A program made the translations under genes and the position numbers. From assembly GCA_038329845.1 (NCBI GenBank), contig JBBQNJ010000042.1, positions 1-41,568 on the forward strand: a DNA stretch of 41,568 bases, read 5' to 3'. Below the pieces are notes generated by a model. It worked only from the letters and a program-made list of their open reading frames with translations. It was not told where the DNA came from and made no database searches. Positions 1 to 8,295 of this stretch are shown one piece after another (position 1 is the stretch's first letter; every line of letters begins with the position of its first letter). The DNA is from JBBQNJ01 sp038329845. GTDB taxonomy: Bacteria; Planctomycetota; Phycisphaerae; Tepidisphaerales; Tepidisphaeraceae.

Positions 1-1
1 G

Positions 2-130
2 CTGCTGCGAAAGCTGTCGCGGCGAACGGTGGAGGGGGTTTACAACGCCATCGGCGAGGCGCTGGCCTCGATCACCCCCCAGGACGCCCGCAACTTCATC
101 GGCCACTGCGGCTACGCTATGACCGGATGA
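2..130 (+). CDS. Transposase C-terminal fragment, IS630-like (cut by the window edge)
   Basis: An open frame enters from the left edge and ends at TGA 128-130, giving 42 residues. It reads LLRKLSRRTVEGVYNAIG followed by EALASITPQDARNFIGHCGY. This matches the C-terminal end of IS630/DDE-type transposases, where a 'RTVEGLWDAIGEAL...TP.ECRNYF...GY' pattern closes the protein. The catalytic DDE residues would lie upstream of the window. The element appears to end shortly after the stop, because the next 290 bases are much AT-richer and no second transposase frame follows. Family placement comes from this short tail only; a related DDE family is possible. Confidence 0.65.
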   Translation: MLRKLSRRTVEGVYNAIGEALASITPQDARNFIGHCGYAMTG

Positions 131-421
131 AAAATGCTCTAAAAGCGTAATCATCAGGCCAGACGGGCGAATTCAATTTAGAGGCGTAACACTAGATAAA
201 GAGAACACCGCCGACTATGATTCCCCAGAAGTATACCGACGCTTTGAATCCTTCCAAGGAACGACGATGAACCACTCAAACGCGTCCAGCATCAAACCAT
301 TCCTGGCGCAAGACCACGTTGAAGTGAACCGGACATTTCAACTAGGGTTTGACATGAGTTTTCGGTAAGCTGGATCTTCCGGCGGTGCACAAAAATGAAT
401 AGCTTTTTTTGAGGAGTATGA
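131..421. other. AT-richer stretch with a start-less open frame; good RBS at its right end
   Basis: This interval has visibly lower GC than the rest of the window. On the plus strand one frame stays open from 123 to TAA 366-368 and reads like protein (for example IIRPDGRIQFRGVTLD and RRFESFQGTTMNHSNAS), but its first ATG is at 267, which would leave only 33 residues. I do not recognise a family. It may be the tail of a gene truncated by the neighbouring transposase. At 411-416 GAGGAG lies five bases before the ATG of the lyase at 422 and is one of the best Shine-Dalgarno sites in the window. Confidence 0.35.
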
Positions 422-3373
422 ATGAGTTACGGCGCGGAAGCGTGGTTCGTGAGTTGGGATAGCGGCACGTTCAGAAAATGGGGCACACGATTTATCGTAC
501 TGTCCAGTTTGCTGGCGGCCCTCGTTGGCGGGCGCGGCGCCTGGGCCGAAGGGCTGGGCACCGATCCGGTTGCGCCGGACGCGGTGCCCGGGGCTGGCGT
601 TGCCGGGACAGTCGTGGTGGACGACGGCGACCCGGGCGTCGAGCGCGACCCGTTGGCCAAGGTCACGAAGGTGCCGCCGCCCCCAGCTTTTTCGCCGTCC
701 TATGGGGGAACGGGTCTTGAGCTTAACGGTGCGAAGCAGAATGGCGACGGCAAGACGTCGATTGCCGTTCGACCGAAATTAGCGGCGGGGCGATATGCGG
801 TGTGGGTGCGTTTTGCGCACAAGGGAAACCCTTGGGAGCTCAATTCGGACCGGGTTGTGGTGGTGGTGCATGGGAAAGAGGATAAGCATGAGTTTGCATG
901 CTCGCCGCGACAGGGCGGGGAGTGGGTATTGCTGGGGATTCACGAGTTAACGGGTAACGGGGCGGCGCTTACGATGTCCAACGCGAATGTGACGGGCGTT
1001 GTGATTTTCGATGCGGCGGCGTTCGTGCCGGCGGGCGTTCCGGCAAGGCGTGAGGTCCGGACGCTGCCGCCGGAGGGGCCGGGGTTTGCAGGGATTATCC
1101 GGCGGGCCGCGGATATCGCGATTGGTCCGACCGATACGGTGGTTGCGGACTCCTTGGTCGAGCAGCGTCTGCGCGAGCGCGACTTTGACGCGCGATTAGC
1201 GTGGGACACGCTCCTTCGCACGGCGGATCGCGAGTATCTCTGGGCCGATACGGCGAAGGGGAATTCGATACTGCTCTCGCGGGCTGCCGGACGTATCGCC
1301 TCGATGGCTGCGGCGTGGGCCGGCGCAAGCGAGGTTGATGGTGGCGGTATGCGCGGCAATCCGAAGCTGCTGGCGGACACTCTGGCGGCGTTGGACACGT
1401 TTCTGGAGCAGCGCTGGTCGCCCACGACCAAGTGGGATGTGAATTGGTCGGATTACGAGATGGGCGTGCCGAGGGGGGTGCTTAGTGCGTTGTGCGTTCT
1501 AGGGCCCCAGGCGTCTGGCGAGCTTAAGGCCAAGGCCCTGGCGAGCATGGCGCATTTCACGGTGGATCCGTGGAAGTTTTATAAAAAAGGTTCTCTGTCG
1601 ACGGGCGCCAATCGCGTGCGGATGGTGGCAAACCACATTCGTCGCGCGGCATTGGCGGAAGACGCGAAAGGAATGGAGCGCTGCCGCGATGGCCTGCCGG
1701 AAGTGCTGACGTTCGTGGATCAGGATCCCGCGAAAGTGGTCAAAGGGCGGGACGGTTGGTGGCGTGACGGCAGTTTCATCCAGCACGGAAACCTCCCCTA
1801 CGTGGGCGCCTATGGCGCGGACTTGGTCCCGGACATTGTCGAAAGCATATCGTTGCTGGAGGGAACTGCCTGGGAACTCAAGTCGGACGATCGCGCCAAC
1901 ATCGCACATTGGGTGGACAATAGTCTGTTGCCGGTGGCTTACGAGGGTGAAGTGTTCCCGCGTACGCTCGGCCGCATTCTGGGCTACGGGTCAGACGGGG
2001 AGGAGTGGTATCAGACGGTGGTGGTGGCGCTGTGCGAAGCGCGGCCGATGCTTTCCAAGGAGCAGGCTGCCGCAGTGTCGGCACGGCTGCGTCGCTGGCT
2101 GGATTCCGGCAGCGTCGACCCGCGGATGGGGCGGGCGACCTTTCAACAGTTCCTGAATTTGCACGCGATTGCCACGGACCCGGCGATTAAACCGGCGGGA
2201 TCGTACACGGCGTCGCGCACGCAAGCGGCTGTCGACCTGGCGGTACACCATCGGCCGGGGTGGGCGGCGTGTGTGGCGATGAGTTCCACACGCGTGGGCA
2301 GTTACGAGGCGCTGAATGGCAGGAACTACCGCGGGTGGAACCAGGGCGAAGGCGTGTTGATGGTGTACCCGGGCGATCCGCGGCGCTACCGCGAAGGATT
2401 CTGGCCGCTGGTCGATCCATACCGCCTGCCCGGGATTACCACCAACACCTGGCAACTGACGGATCACGTCGGCTTTCAGAGCGCCGCCAAGCCCTCGAGT
2501 CAGGACTTTGTGGGCGGAGCAAGCCTTGATGACCGCGCGAGCGTGGCGACGATGCACGTGGGGCGTGAGTGGTCATCGCTGGATGCCCGCAAGAGCTGGT
2601 TCCTGCTGCCCGATGCGATCGTATGCCTCGGCAGTGGGATCAGCGCCAAGGACGGCCGGCCGTGTGAGACGATCGTGGAGAGCTGCCGCTTGGAGAACGC
2701 GGACCTGGCTTTGGCCGTCGACGGAAAGGTTGTGCCGGCCGGACACTGGAAGGGCGATCTTGGGTCGGCGCACACCGTGCACCTGGCGGGAACCACACCT
2801 GAACGGGCCATCGGCTGGTGGTTTCCGCAGGCGCTCAAAGGGTTGGCCGGCGAGCGCGGTAGCCGCACCGGCAGTAGGAGCCAGATGCGGCAAAACGGCA
2901 GCACAGCGCCCATAACTCGGCCATGGCTATCGTTGAACCTATCGCATGGCGTTGATCCACAGGAGGCGATGTATCAGTACGTCATCATGCCGGGGGCGAG
3001 CGCCGAACGCCTCGCCGCCATGGCCAGCAAGCCGACGATCGAGATTCTGGCGTGCACGCCGCAGACGCAAGCGGTGCGCGATACGGCCAACGGCTTCACC
3101 GGCGCGGTATTTCATGAGGCCGGCAGCGTCGGTGTCCTGGCCGCCGATCAGCCGTGCGTGGTGTTGCTGGGCGAGGGGAAGGACGGCTATGGGGTGTCGC
3201 TGGCCGATCCGAGCCAGAAATTGCCGCGGGTGGTCCTGACGGTGAACGTCAAGCTGGGGAAACTTGTGGCTGCCGATGCCGGTGTGAAGATCGTCGGCGA
3301 AAATCCGCTGCGTATCGAGTTTGACCTGAAGGGCGTCCATGGCGAAGAGCGCACCGTGCATTGGTCGCGGTGA
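422..3373 (+). CDS. Secreted polysaccharide lyase family 8 (hyaluronate/chondroitin/xanthan lyase-like)
   Basis: This 983-residue protein has a late signal peptide (about residues 20-43, hydrophobic core FIVLSSLLAALVGG, cut near AWA-EG). A golvesin/Xly-type beta domain follows at about 60-205, starting at TVVVDDGDPG. The PL8 alpha/alpha-toroid lies at about 230-590, and beta-sandwich domains at about 600-983. The catalytic set is visible: Asn397 in GANRVRM, and His455 and Tyr464 in DGSFIQHGNLPYVGAYG. The His-to-Tyr spacing of nine equals that of streptococcal hyaluronate lyase. PL8 enzymes cleave uronic-acid polysaccharides by beta-elimination outside the cytoplasm; the actual substrate cannot be read from sequence. 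The start at 422 is fixed by GAGGAG five bases upstream. The gene stands alone next to a transposase tail, so recent acquisition is possible. Confidence 0.88.
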   Translation: MSYGAEAWFVSWDSGTFRKWGTRFIVLSSLLAALVGGRGAWAEGLGTDPVAPDAVPGAGVAGTVVVDDGDPGVERDPLAKVTKVPPPPAFSPSYGGTGLELNGAKQNGDGKTSIAVRPKLAAGRYAVWVRFAHKGNPWELNSDRVVVVVHGKEDKHEFACSPRQGGEWVLLGIHELTGNGAALTMSNANVTGVVIFDAAAFVPAGVPARREVRTLPPEGPGFAGIIRRAADIAIGPTDTVVADSLVEQRLRERDFDARLAWDTLLRTADREYLWADTAKGNSILLSRAAGRIASMAAAWAGASEVDGGGMRGNPKLLADTLAALDTFLEQRWSPTTKWDVNWSDYEMGVPRGVLSALCVLGPQASGELKAKALASMAHFTVDPWKFYKKGSLSTGANRVRMVANHIRRAALAEDAKGMERCRDGLPEVLTFVDQDPAKVVKGRDGWWRDGSFIQHGNLPYVGAYGADLVPDIVESISLLEGTAWELKSDDRANIAHWVDNSLLPVAYEGEVFPRTLGRILGYGSDGEEWYQTVVVALCEARPMLSKEQAAAVSARLRRWLDSGSVDPRMGRATFQQFLNLHAIATDPAIKPAGSYTASRTQAAVDLAVHHRPGWAACVAMSSTRVGSYEALNGRNYRGWNQGEGVLMVYPGDPRRYREGFWPLVDPYRLPGITTNTWQLTDHVGFQSAAKPSSQDFVGGASLDDRASVATMHVGREWSSLDARKSWFLLPDAIVCLGSGISAKDGRPCETIVESCRLENADLALAVDGKVVPAGHWKGDLGSAHTVHLAGTTPERAIGWWFPQALKGLAGERGSRTGSRSQMRQNGSTAPITRPWLSLNLSHGVDPQEAMYQYVIMPGASAERLAAMASKPTIEILACTPQTQAVRDTANGFTGAVFHEAGSVGVLAADQPCVVLLGEGKDGYGVSLADPSQKLPRVVLTVNVKLGKLVAADAGVKIVGENPLRIEFDLKGVHGEERTVHWSR

Positions 3374-3416
3374 CGGTCGATGCGGCCGGGCAATTGATCG
3401 ACCCCGCAGGTGAAAA

Positions 3417-3539
3417 CGGGACAGGTGGAATGCCATTCACTTAAGGGCTAAAGTCGGCGAACTCAACAGCAGTCTTGGACCAATAAGGCGACTTTTCCCA
3501 GCCGCTTTCACGTTAAGTGAATGGCATTCGGGACAGGTG
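3417..3539 (-). mobile_element. MITE-like element copy 1 (102 bp, 17-bp perfect TIRs, 10-bp flanking direct repeat)
   Basis: The element spans 3428-3529. Its left end GAATGCCATTCACTTAA (3428-3444) is repeated exactly as the reverse complement at its right end (3513-3529). It is bracketed by the direct repeat GGGACAGGTG at 3418-3427 and 3530-3539, which looks like a 10-bp target-site duplication. It contains no reading frame of useful length. Read in reverse complement, its 100-bp core aligns without gaps to the element at 11561-11660, with 13 mismatches by hand count. It is therefore non-autonomous and must have been moved in trans. Ten-base duplications and inverted ends would suit an IS4-type DDE transposase, but that is inference; no such gene is in the window. 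Confidence 0.8.
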
Positions 3540-3633
3540 CGATATATGTAGCGCCTGGAGTCGAGCTACCGGAATGCCGGCCGGCCCAGGAAGACAAAGC
3601 GTGACCCCACGGAGGAATAATCGCACCCGTCCG
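3530..3633. repeat. Imperfect palindromic element, about 104 bp, adjoining MITE copy 1
   Basis: The left end GGGACAGGTGCGAT (3530-3543) is matched by the reverse complement of 3620-3633, CGGACGGGTGCGAT, at 12 of 14 positions. The MITE lies exactly at the left tip and has duplicated its first ten bases. The interior has no convincing gene. This looks like a REP-like or older miniature element that served as the target. Confidence 0.45.
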
Positions 3634-3884
3634 ATTTTACGGTCCCGAGACCGCCGCGACGGTGGAATTGCTGGACCGGCGCAACCCGCGCACCCACGGG
3701 CGCGTGGCACCGTCTGCTGGACGTTGACTGCGGGCGGTCGGCAGCGCTAGGATCGGGCGGGGCCTGCTCGCCGCGGCGCGGGTGAGGCAGTGGAGGGCGC
3801 AGGGTGTGGGGGCGGAGCGGCATGGGTTTTGCCTTGACGGGTTGTGGGCTCGCTTATTTCCGCGCGCCCGCAAGGATTTTTCGC
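3634..3884. other. GC-rich intergenic stretch upstream of the GT2 gene
   Basis: I see no gene, terminator or clear promoter here. The only useful signal is AAGGA at 3872-3876, a Shine-Dalgarno match that supports the ATG at 3885. Confidence 0.4.
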
Positions 3885-4670
3885 ATGAAATTATTGATCG
3901 CCATCCCTGTTCATAACGAGCGAAAGTACGTTAAAGACGTGCTCGATCGGGTGTTGTGTTTCCATGACCAAGTGCTGGTGGTGGATGATGGATCGACCGA
4001 TGGGACCGGTGAGTACCTGCCAACTCGACAGGATATCCAGGTGATTCGCCACCCGCGCAATCGGGGATATGGTCAGAGCTTGATCGATGCGTTCGCCTAT
4101 GCCGACCGGCTCGGGCACGATTGGGTGATTACCATGGACTGCGATGAGCAGCATGAGCCGGAGATGATCCCGCGGTTCATCGCGGAAGTTCGGCGAAGTT
4201 CGTGGGACATTATCAGCGGGTCGCGGTATCTGCATCAGCGATTTGACGGGGATCTGGCGCCCGGCGATCGGCGGGCGGTCAATGCGACCGTCACGTCGAT
4301 GATCAATGACTTGTTCGGCTGGAAACTCACCGATGCGTTTTGCGGCTTTAAGGCCCATCGGATCGCGGCGATGCGCGAGCTGCGATTGACCGAGCCGGGG
4401 TATGCGTTTCCGATGCAGCTTTGGCCGCGGGCGTATCAGGCGGGGTTGCGGATCACCGAGATCCCGGTTCGCCTGATCTACAACGATCCGAACCGGCATT
4501 TTGGCGGGGAACTGGACAATGTCGGCGTGCGGCTTCGTCATTACCTGGATATATTGGGCCGGGAGATCGGGCAGCGCCTGCCGATGCCGGTGATCGCGGA
4601 TTCCGGGCAGGATGAGTCGAGTGATGCCGATGAGCTGGAAACGGCGTGTGGTTGTTGTTGTCGCGGGTAG
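3885..4670 (+). CDS. Family 2 glycosyltransferase, soluble, polyprenyl-phosphate-sugar synthase-like
   Basis: This 261-residue protein begins MKLLIAIPVHNERKYV and carries GT-A fold signatures of family 2. VDDGSTDGT lies at about residue 34 (nucleotide binding). DCDEQHEPEMIP is at the DxD position (about 86) and is followed by ISGSRYL. FCGFKAHR and a terminal Leu/Tyr-rich segment resemble DPM1/GtrB-type proteins, but the C-terminal membrane helices of GtrB are absent. It probably transfers a sugar from a nucleotide-sugar donor to a lipid or protein acceptor at the cytoplasmic face of the membrane; donor and acceptor are unknown. The ATG at 3885 is chosen over upstream in-frame codons because AAGGA precedes it by eight bases and the family begins at this beta strand. 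The BshC-like gene follows after about 110 bases in the same direction. Confidence 0.82.
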   Translation: MKLLIAIPVHNERKYVKDVLDRVLCFHDQVLVVDDGSTDGTGEYLPTRQDIQVIRHPRNRGYGQSLIDAFAYADRLGHDWVITMDCDEQHEPEMIPRFIAEVRRSSWDIISGSRYLHQRFDGDLAPGDRRAVNATVTSMINDLFGWKLTDAFCGFKAHRIAAMRELRLTEPGYAFPMQLWPRAYQAGLRITEIPVRLIYNDPNRHFGGELDNVGVRLRHYLDILGREIGQRLPMPVIADSGQDESSDADELETACGCCCRG

Positions 4671-4781
4671 TGGAATCGTGCACAGGTCACCGCGACCGAC
4701 GGCGGGCCGCACCCGCGTGCGGCGGATGGAACGCGAGGACCTCGGGCAAGAGCGCCGGAAACTTCGAAAGAATTGCCGACG

Positions 4782-6308
4782 ATGGAACTCGCTCTGCCCG
4801 CCGATCCTGTGAGGTATCCGGATTGGAAGGCGCCGCGCTCGGATGCGGATGTGCTTCTCTGGCCGGCGCCGGGGAGGCTGCTGGAAGATGCGCGGCGGAA
4901 TCATGCCCATCTGGGGTCGTGTTCGCGGGTTTTGATCCAGAATGTCCCGCTTGCGGAACTGCGATCCAAAGCGCGAACGGCGCTGGGACATCCCGACGAA
5001 CGGCTGCTGATCGCCACGGGACATCAAACGGAGTTGTACCATCCGGGGGTGTGGGCCAAGGATGCGATGATCGACGCGGCGGCGCGGGCGTGCGATGGGG
5101 CGGCGATGCACTTCGCCGTGGATACCGATGCGCCCAAGCATTTGCTGGTTCGCTGGCCGGGAAAGTCAATGCCGGTGAGCGATGATCCGAACCTTACCGA
5201 GGCGGACTGGTCGGGACGACTTTGCCCGCCGTCACGGGGGCATCTTCAGCGGCTGAAGTCGGCGGTGCGCCAGGCGAGCGAGCAATGGGGGTTTGAATCC
5301 CTTCTGAGCGGTTTTCTTGAGAAGCTTGAGCGTCGAGGTGCCGAGAACGGGTCGTTGTCGGGGGCGATTACGGCGGCCATGGAGGATTTGGACCGCGAGT
5401 TGGGGCTCGATCATCAATCGCGGCTGGTTTCTCCGATTCTCGAGTCAGAGCCCTACTTGGCTTTTGCGCATCATCTGCTGTCGCGGGCGGGAGAGTTCGC
5501 CGGGGTGTACAACCGGGCGCTGGCGGAATATCGCTCGGCGCATCGGGTTCGCGCCGCGGGGCGCCCGATGCCGGATCTGAAGACATCCGGCAGCGCGATC
5601 GAGACGCCGTTCTGGTTTGATGCGATCGACACCGCGGTGCGCCGGCGGCTGACGGTGCATGGATCGCCGGATGGGTTCCGGCTGGATGCCCCGGATGGTT
5701 CGGGGCGTTTCGTCTTCGATGCCGGCGCCGATGGGTGGACGGCGGCGGCGCGGTTGGGTCGATGGCTGCGGCAAGGTCGGCTACGGCTCTCGCCGCGGGC
5801 GTTGACGTTGACGATGTTTTTCCGGCTGTTGCTGGTGGATCAATTCGCGCATGGGATCGGGGGCGGGCGATACGATCAGGTGACCGATGCGATGATCGCG
5901 GCGCATTGGTCGATCGCACCGCCGGCGTTTTGCGTGACGACGGCGACGCTGTTTTTCCCCGATGCGGCCGGGCGGGCACGGGTTTGCTTGCCGTGCATCG
6001 AGCAGGAGGGTCATCGTCTGCGTCATTCGCTGTTGGGCGAGTCGAAGCGCCGGATGGTGCGTCGGATCGAGCAGTTGCCCCGTCATTCGGCCGAGCGGCG
6101 GCGGGTTTTTTTCGAGATGCACCGCGCCCGGCGGGCGGCGGCCGCCGACAGCCCGCGGCTTGCGGAATGGCAGCGCCAGCGGGATGAGGCGGCGGCGCGG
6201 GATGCCGAGGATGCCCGTCTGTTCGACCGTGAGTTGCTGTATCCAATTCAGCCACGTGATCGCCTCGAGGGGATCATCGAGGAATACCATCGTCGTTTCG
6301 CCGGCTGA
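4782..6308 (+). CDS. Uncharacterised protein with BshC-like features
   Basis: The protein has 508 residues from the ATG at 4782; an in-frame TTG at 4773 would add three. I do not recognise it firmly. Two segments resemble BshC, the putative cysteine-adding enzyme of bacillithiol synthesis. LLIATGHQTELYHPGVWAKD (about residue 75) has the layout of the BshC 'TGQQ.GLF.GPLY...K' motif. LSPRALTLTMFFRLLLVDQF followed by AHGIGGGRYDQVTDAMI (about 340-375) matches in layout the BshC 'LRP..QD.LLPT.AY.GGP.E.AY' region. VDTDAPKHLLVRWPG lies between them. Length (about 510, versus about 540 for BshC) also fits. No bshA or bshB is seen nearby, so a bacillithiol role is only a hypothesis. A helical, Arg/Glu-rich tail (about 420-508) may be coiled coil. 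Confidence 0.55.
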   Translation: MELALPADPVRYPDWKAPRSDADVLLWPAPGRLLEDARRNHAHLGSCSRVLIQNVPLAELRSKARTALGHPDERLLIATGHQTELYHPGVWAKDAMIDAAARACDGAAMHFAVDTDAPKHLLVRWPGKSMPVSDDPNLTEADWSGRLCPPSRGHLQRLKSAVRQASEQWGFESLLSGFLEKLERRGAENGSLSGAITAAMEDLDRELGLDHQSRLVSPILESEPYLAFAHHLLSRAGEFAGVYNRALAEYRSAHRVRAAGRPMPDLKTSGSAIETPFWFDAIDTAVRRRLTVHGSPDGFRLDAPDGSGRFVFDAGADGWTAAARLGRWLRQGRLRLSPRALTLTMFFRLLLVDQFAHGIGGGRYDQVTDAMIAAHWSIAPPAFCVTTATLFFPDAAGRARVCLPCIEQEGHRLRHSLLGESKRRMVRRIEQLPRHSAERRRVFFEMHRARRAAAADSPRLAEWQRQRDEAAARDAEDARLFDRELLYPIQPRDRLEGIIEEYHRRFAG

Positions 6309-6486
6309 GGACCGGCGGCGGCGCGGGCGAAGCGGGGGGTTGAAACGGGCGATAAATGGACGAAGATCGGGGAACTGTTTCATGGGGATGCGGCCGGTGC
6401 GGGGCGAGGAGATGAGCGGCGTGGCCTTGGCTGGGGATGTGTCGGCGAGGCGTGCGGGGGCCGCGCGGTCGCCTGGGGATGGGATA

Positions 6487-7206
6487 ATGATGCTCGAAAA
6501 CGAAGATTCGACCATTCGGCCGGAACCAAACCCTCCCGAGGCGCCCGAGCCGCCCGAGCCGCCGGACGGCGCTGTCGCGTCCGAGGCGACCGAGCCGCCG
6601 GACGGCGCTGTCGGGGTCGAGGCGGACGAGCCGGCGGAGCAAGCTGATGGGGCGGCCTCGCCGGACCAGGCGGCGACCGAGCCGCCGGTCGATCTGGCGA
6701 CATTGGAATCATTGCTTTTTTCGACGCACAGCCCGTTGACGGCCGGGCGATTGGCCGAGTTGCTCGAGCTGGAGACGACCAAGCCAATCCGACCGGCGAT
6801 TCGGGCGCTAAACGAGCAGTACGACTCGGCCGGTCGATCATTTCGCATCGAGCAGGTCGCGGGGGGCTATCAACTGCTGTCGCTGCCCGAATACGGGGAG
6901 GTCCTCAAGAAGCTGCTTCAGCGCGAGGCCGACGCGAAGTTGACCAAGGCGGCCTTGGAAACACTGGCGATCATCGCCTATAAACAGCCGATTCTTCGGG
7001 CTGATATCGAGGCCATTCGCGGGGTGGCGTGCGGAGAGACGATCCGCAGCCTGATGGAGAAGCACTTAGTCAAAATTGACGGTCGAGCCGAAGAGCCGGG
7101 TCGGCCGATTCTGTATGGGACGACCAAGCGATTTCTCGAGCTGTTCGGGCTGAATAGTCTGAAGGACTTACCGCAATCGGAGCAACTCATCCGGCCGCCG
7201 GGGTGA
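6487..7206 (+). CDS. scpB: Segregation and condensation protein B
   Basis: The 239-residue product has a Pro/Glu/Ala-rich acidic N-terminal region of about 70 residues. The winged-helix ScpB core then begins at VDLATLESLLFSTHSPLTAGR and continues through FRIEQVAGGYQLLSLPEYGE, LTKAALETLAIIAYKQPILR, IEAIRGVACGETIRSLMEKH and the terminal GRPILYGTTKRFLELFGLNS. ScpB joins ScpA and SMC in the condensin-like complex that organises the nucleoid; scpA is not in the window. The start is uncertain: ATG codons at 6487 and 6490 are adjacent, an upstream in-frame ATG at 6388 cannot be excluded, and no strong ribosome site separates them. The N-terminal region holds a short imperfect duplication encoding EPPDGAV twice (about 6553-6625). 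Confidence 0.9.
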   Translation: MMLENEDSTIRPEPNPPEAPEPPEPPDGAVASEATEPPDGAVGVEADEPAEQADGAASPDQAATEPPVDLATLESLLFSTHSPLTAGRLAELLELETTKPIRPAIRALNEQYDSAGRSFRIEQVAGGYQLLSLPEYGEVLKKLLQREADAKLTKAALETLAIIAYKQPILRADIEAIRGVACGETIRSLMEKHLVKIDGRAEEPGRPILYGTTKRFLELFGLNSLKDLPQSEQLIRPPG

Positions 7207-7436
7207 ACCGGGCGGCGGCGGTGGCGGTGGGGGTGGGGGCGCTTTTTCGACGTTCGTCTTCCGGGGCGACCCGGCCTACGATTTGCTTGTTCGCTTGTAC
7301 GGGAAGATCACCTGCGTGGGTGACATTCGAAGTGAGTGTGTTTTTTTCAGGCTCAATCGACCCAACTCGATCTTGGTTTGATGTTCAACCAAAGATGATT
7401 GCGAGTGGTTCGACTTGGCCAAAGAAGGGTGTTTCT

Positions 7437-8153
7437 ATGAAGACTTCATCGATTTTCGCGGCGTGTGGCGCCGCGGTCGCATTGGGTCTGTCGGCTGGCG
7501 TGGCGTCGGCGGGCAGCGTGGTTTTGGGCAATAGCGGCTGGACCGCGAGTTGGGCTCCTGCTTTCGACGGCGTGGTCAATGTGACCGTCGCCAGCGAATC
7601 GGCCAGCCAGGTTGTCGTGAACAAGAGCGCCGATTTCTCGGCCTCGATGGTTAATCCCGCCGGATACATCGACCCGGTGGCGATCGTGATCCAGCAGACC
7701 AGCCCTACCGCGGTATCGCAGGTGCTGATCGGCAGCGAGACGATCGCCAACAACACGGGCAAGGACTGGGGCAACTACCGCAACACTATCCTGGGCGGCA
7801 GCGGGGTGACTTTTGATCCGGCGGCCAGTTCAATCGGACCGGCGGGATTCACGATCGCCCCATTCACCGCCTTCCAGTTCCGTCAGAATGACACCATTCT
7901 GGACTTCGGAAACGGCGTCGTTCCCGACAGCAGCACGTTCCTGGCGATGGGCGGCAACGGTTACCTGGTGATCGACGCCAACCCCTTCACCGGCGGGGGC
8001 CGCCAAGCCTTCACGCTGAAGGAGCAGCCGTCGCCGACGAACGGTTCGGGTCCTGGCCCGGCAATCCCGCTTCCGGCGGGTGTGTGGACCGGACTGGGTG
8101 CCTTGGGCGTGCTGGGATCGCTGCGCAAGCTGCGTCAAAGCCGCACCGCCTGA
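7437..8153 (+). CDS. Secreted PEP-CTERM (VPLPA-type) anchored protein
   Basis: The 238-residue protein has a clear signal peptide (MKTSSIFAACGAAVALGLSA, cut near ASA-GS). A Ser/Thr/Val/Asn-rich beta-type body follows. The tail has IPLPAGVWTGLGALGVLG and then a basic stretch (KLRQSR). That tail is the tripartite sorting signal handled by exosortases: a short motif of the VPLPA variant, one membrane helix and a positive end. The mature part is likely released into or attached to the outer layers; its ligand is unknown. GAAGGG about eight bases upstream supports the ATG at 7437. A strong terminator follows at 8184-8211, so it is transcribed on its own. No exosortase gene is in the window. Confidence 0.85.
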   Translation: MKTSSIFAACGAAVALGLSAGVASAGSVVLGNSGWTASWAPAFDGVVNVTVASESASQVVVNKSADFSASMVNPAGYIDPVAIVIQQTSPTAVSQVLIGSETIANNTGKDWGNYRNTILGGSGVTFDPAASSIGPAGFTIAPFTAFQFRQNDTILDFGNGVVPDSSTFLAMGGNGYLVIDANPFTGGGRQAFTLKEQPSPTNGSGPGPAIPLPAGVWTGLGALGVLGSLRKLRQSRTA

Positions 8154-8183
8154 GTTAGCCTGATTGTTGGTGGATCGGTACTT

Positions 8184-8211
8184 GCCGCGCTCTTCGGAGC
8201 GCGGCTTTTTT
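8184..8211 (+). terminator. Rho-independent terminator after the PEP-CTERM gene
   Basis: A perfect 9-bp GC-rich stem (GCCGCGCTC, 8184-8192, pairing with GAGCGCGGC, 8197-8205) closes a TTCG tetraloop. It is followed directly by six T residues (8206-8211). It lies 30 bases after the stop codon at 8153. Confidence 0.9.
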
Positions 8212-8295
8212 CGCGCTCGTGGAGCGAAATTGCCCATCTTCCCGATACTTGGCTTGGGGGAGAGACGCTTCGTCCCACGGTTGAAGGAGATGGTT

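Noticed and set aside
3891..5141. Long minus-strand open frame opposite the GT2 gene
   Set aside because: It is a mirror of the strongly supported plus-strand genes, rich in Arg/Pro/His as expected for antisense frames in GC-rich DNA.
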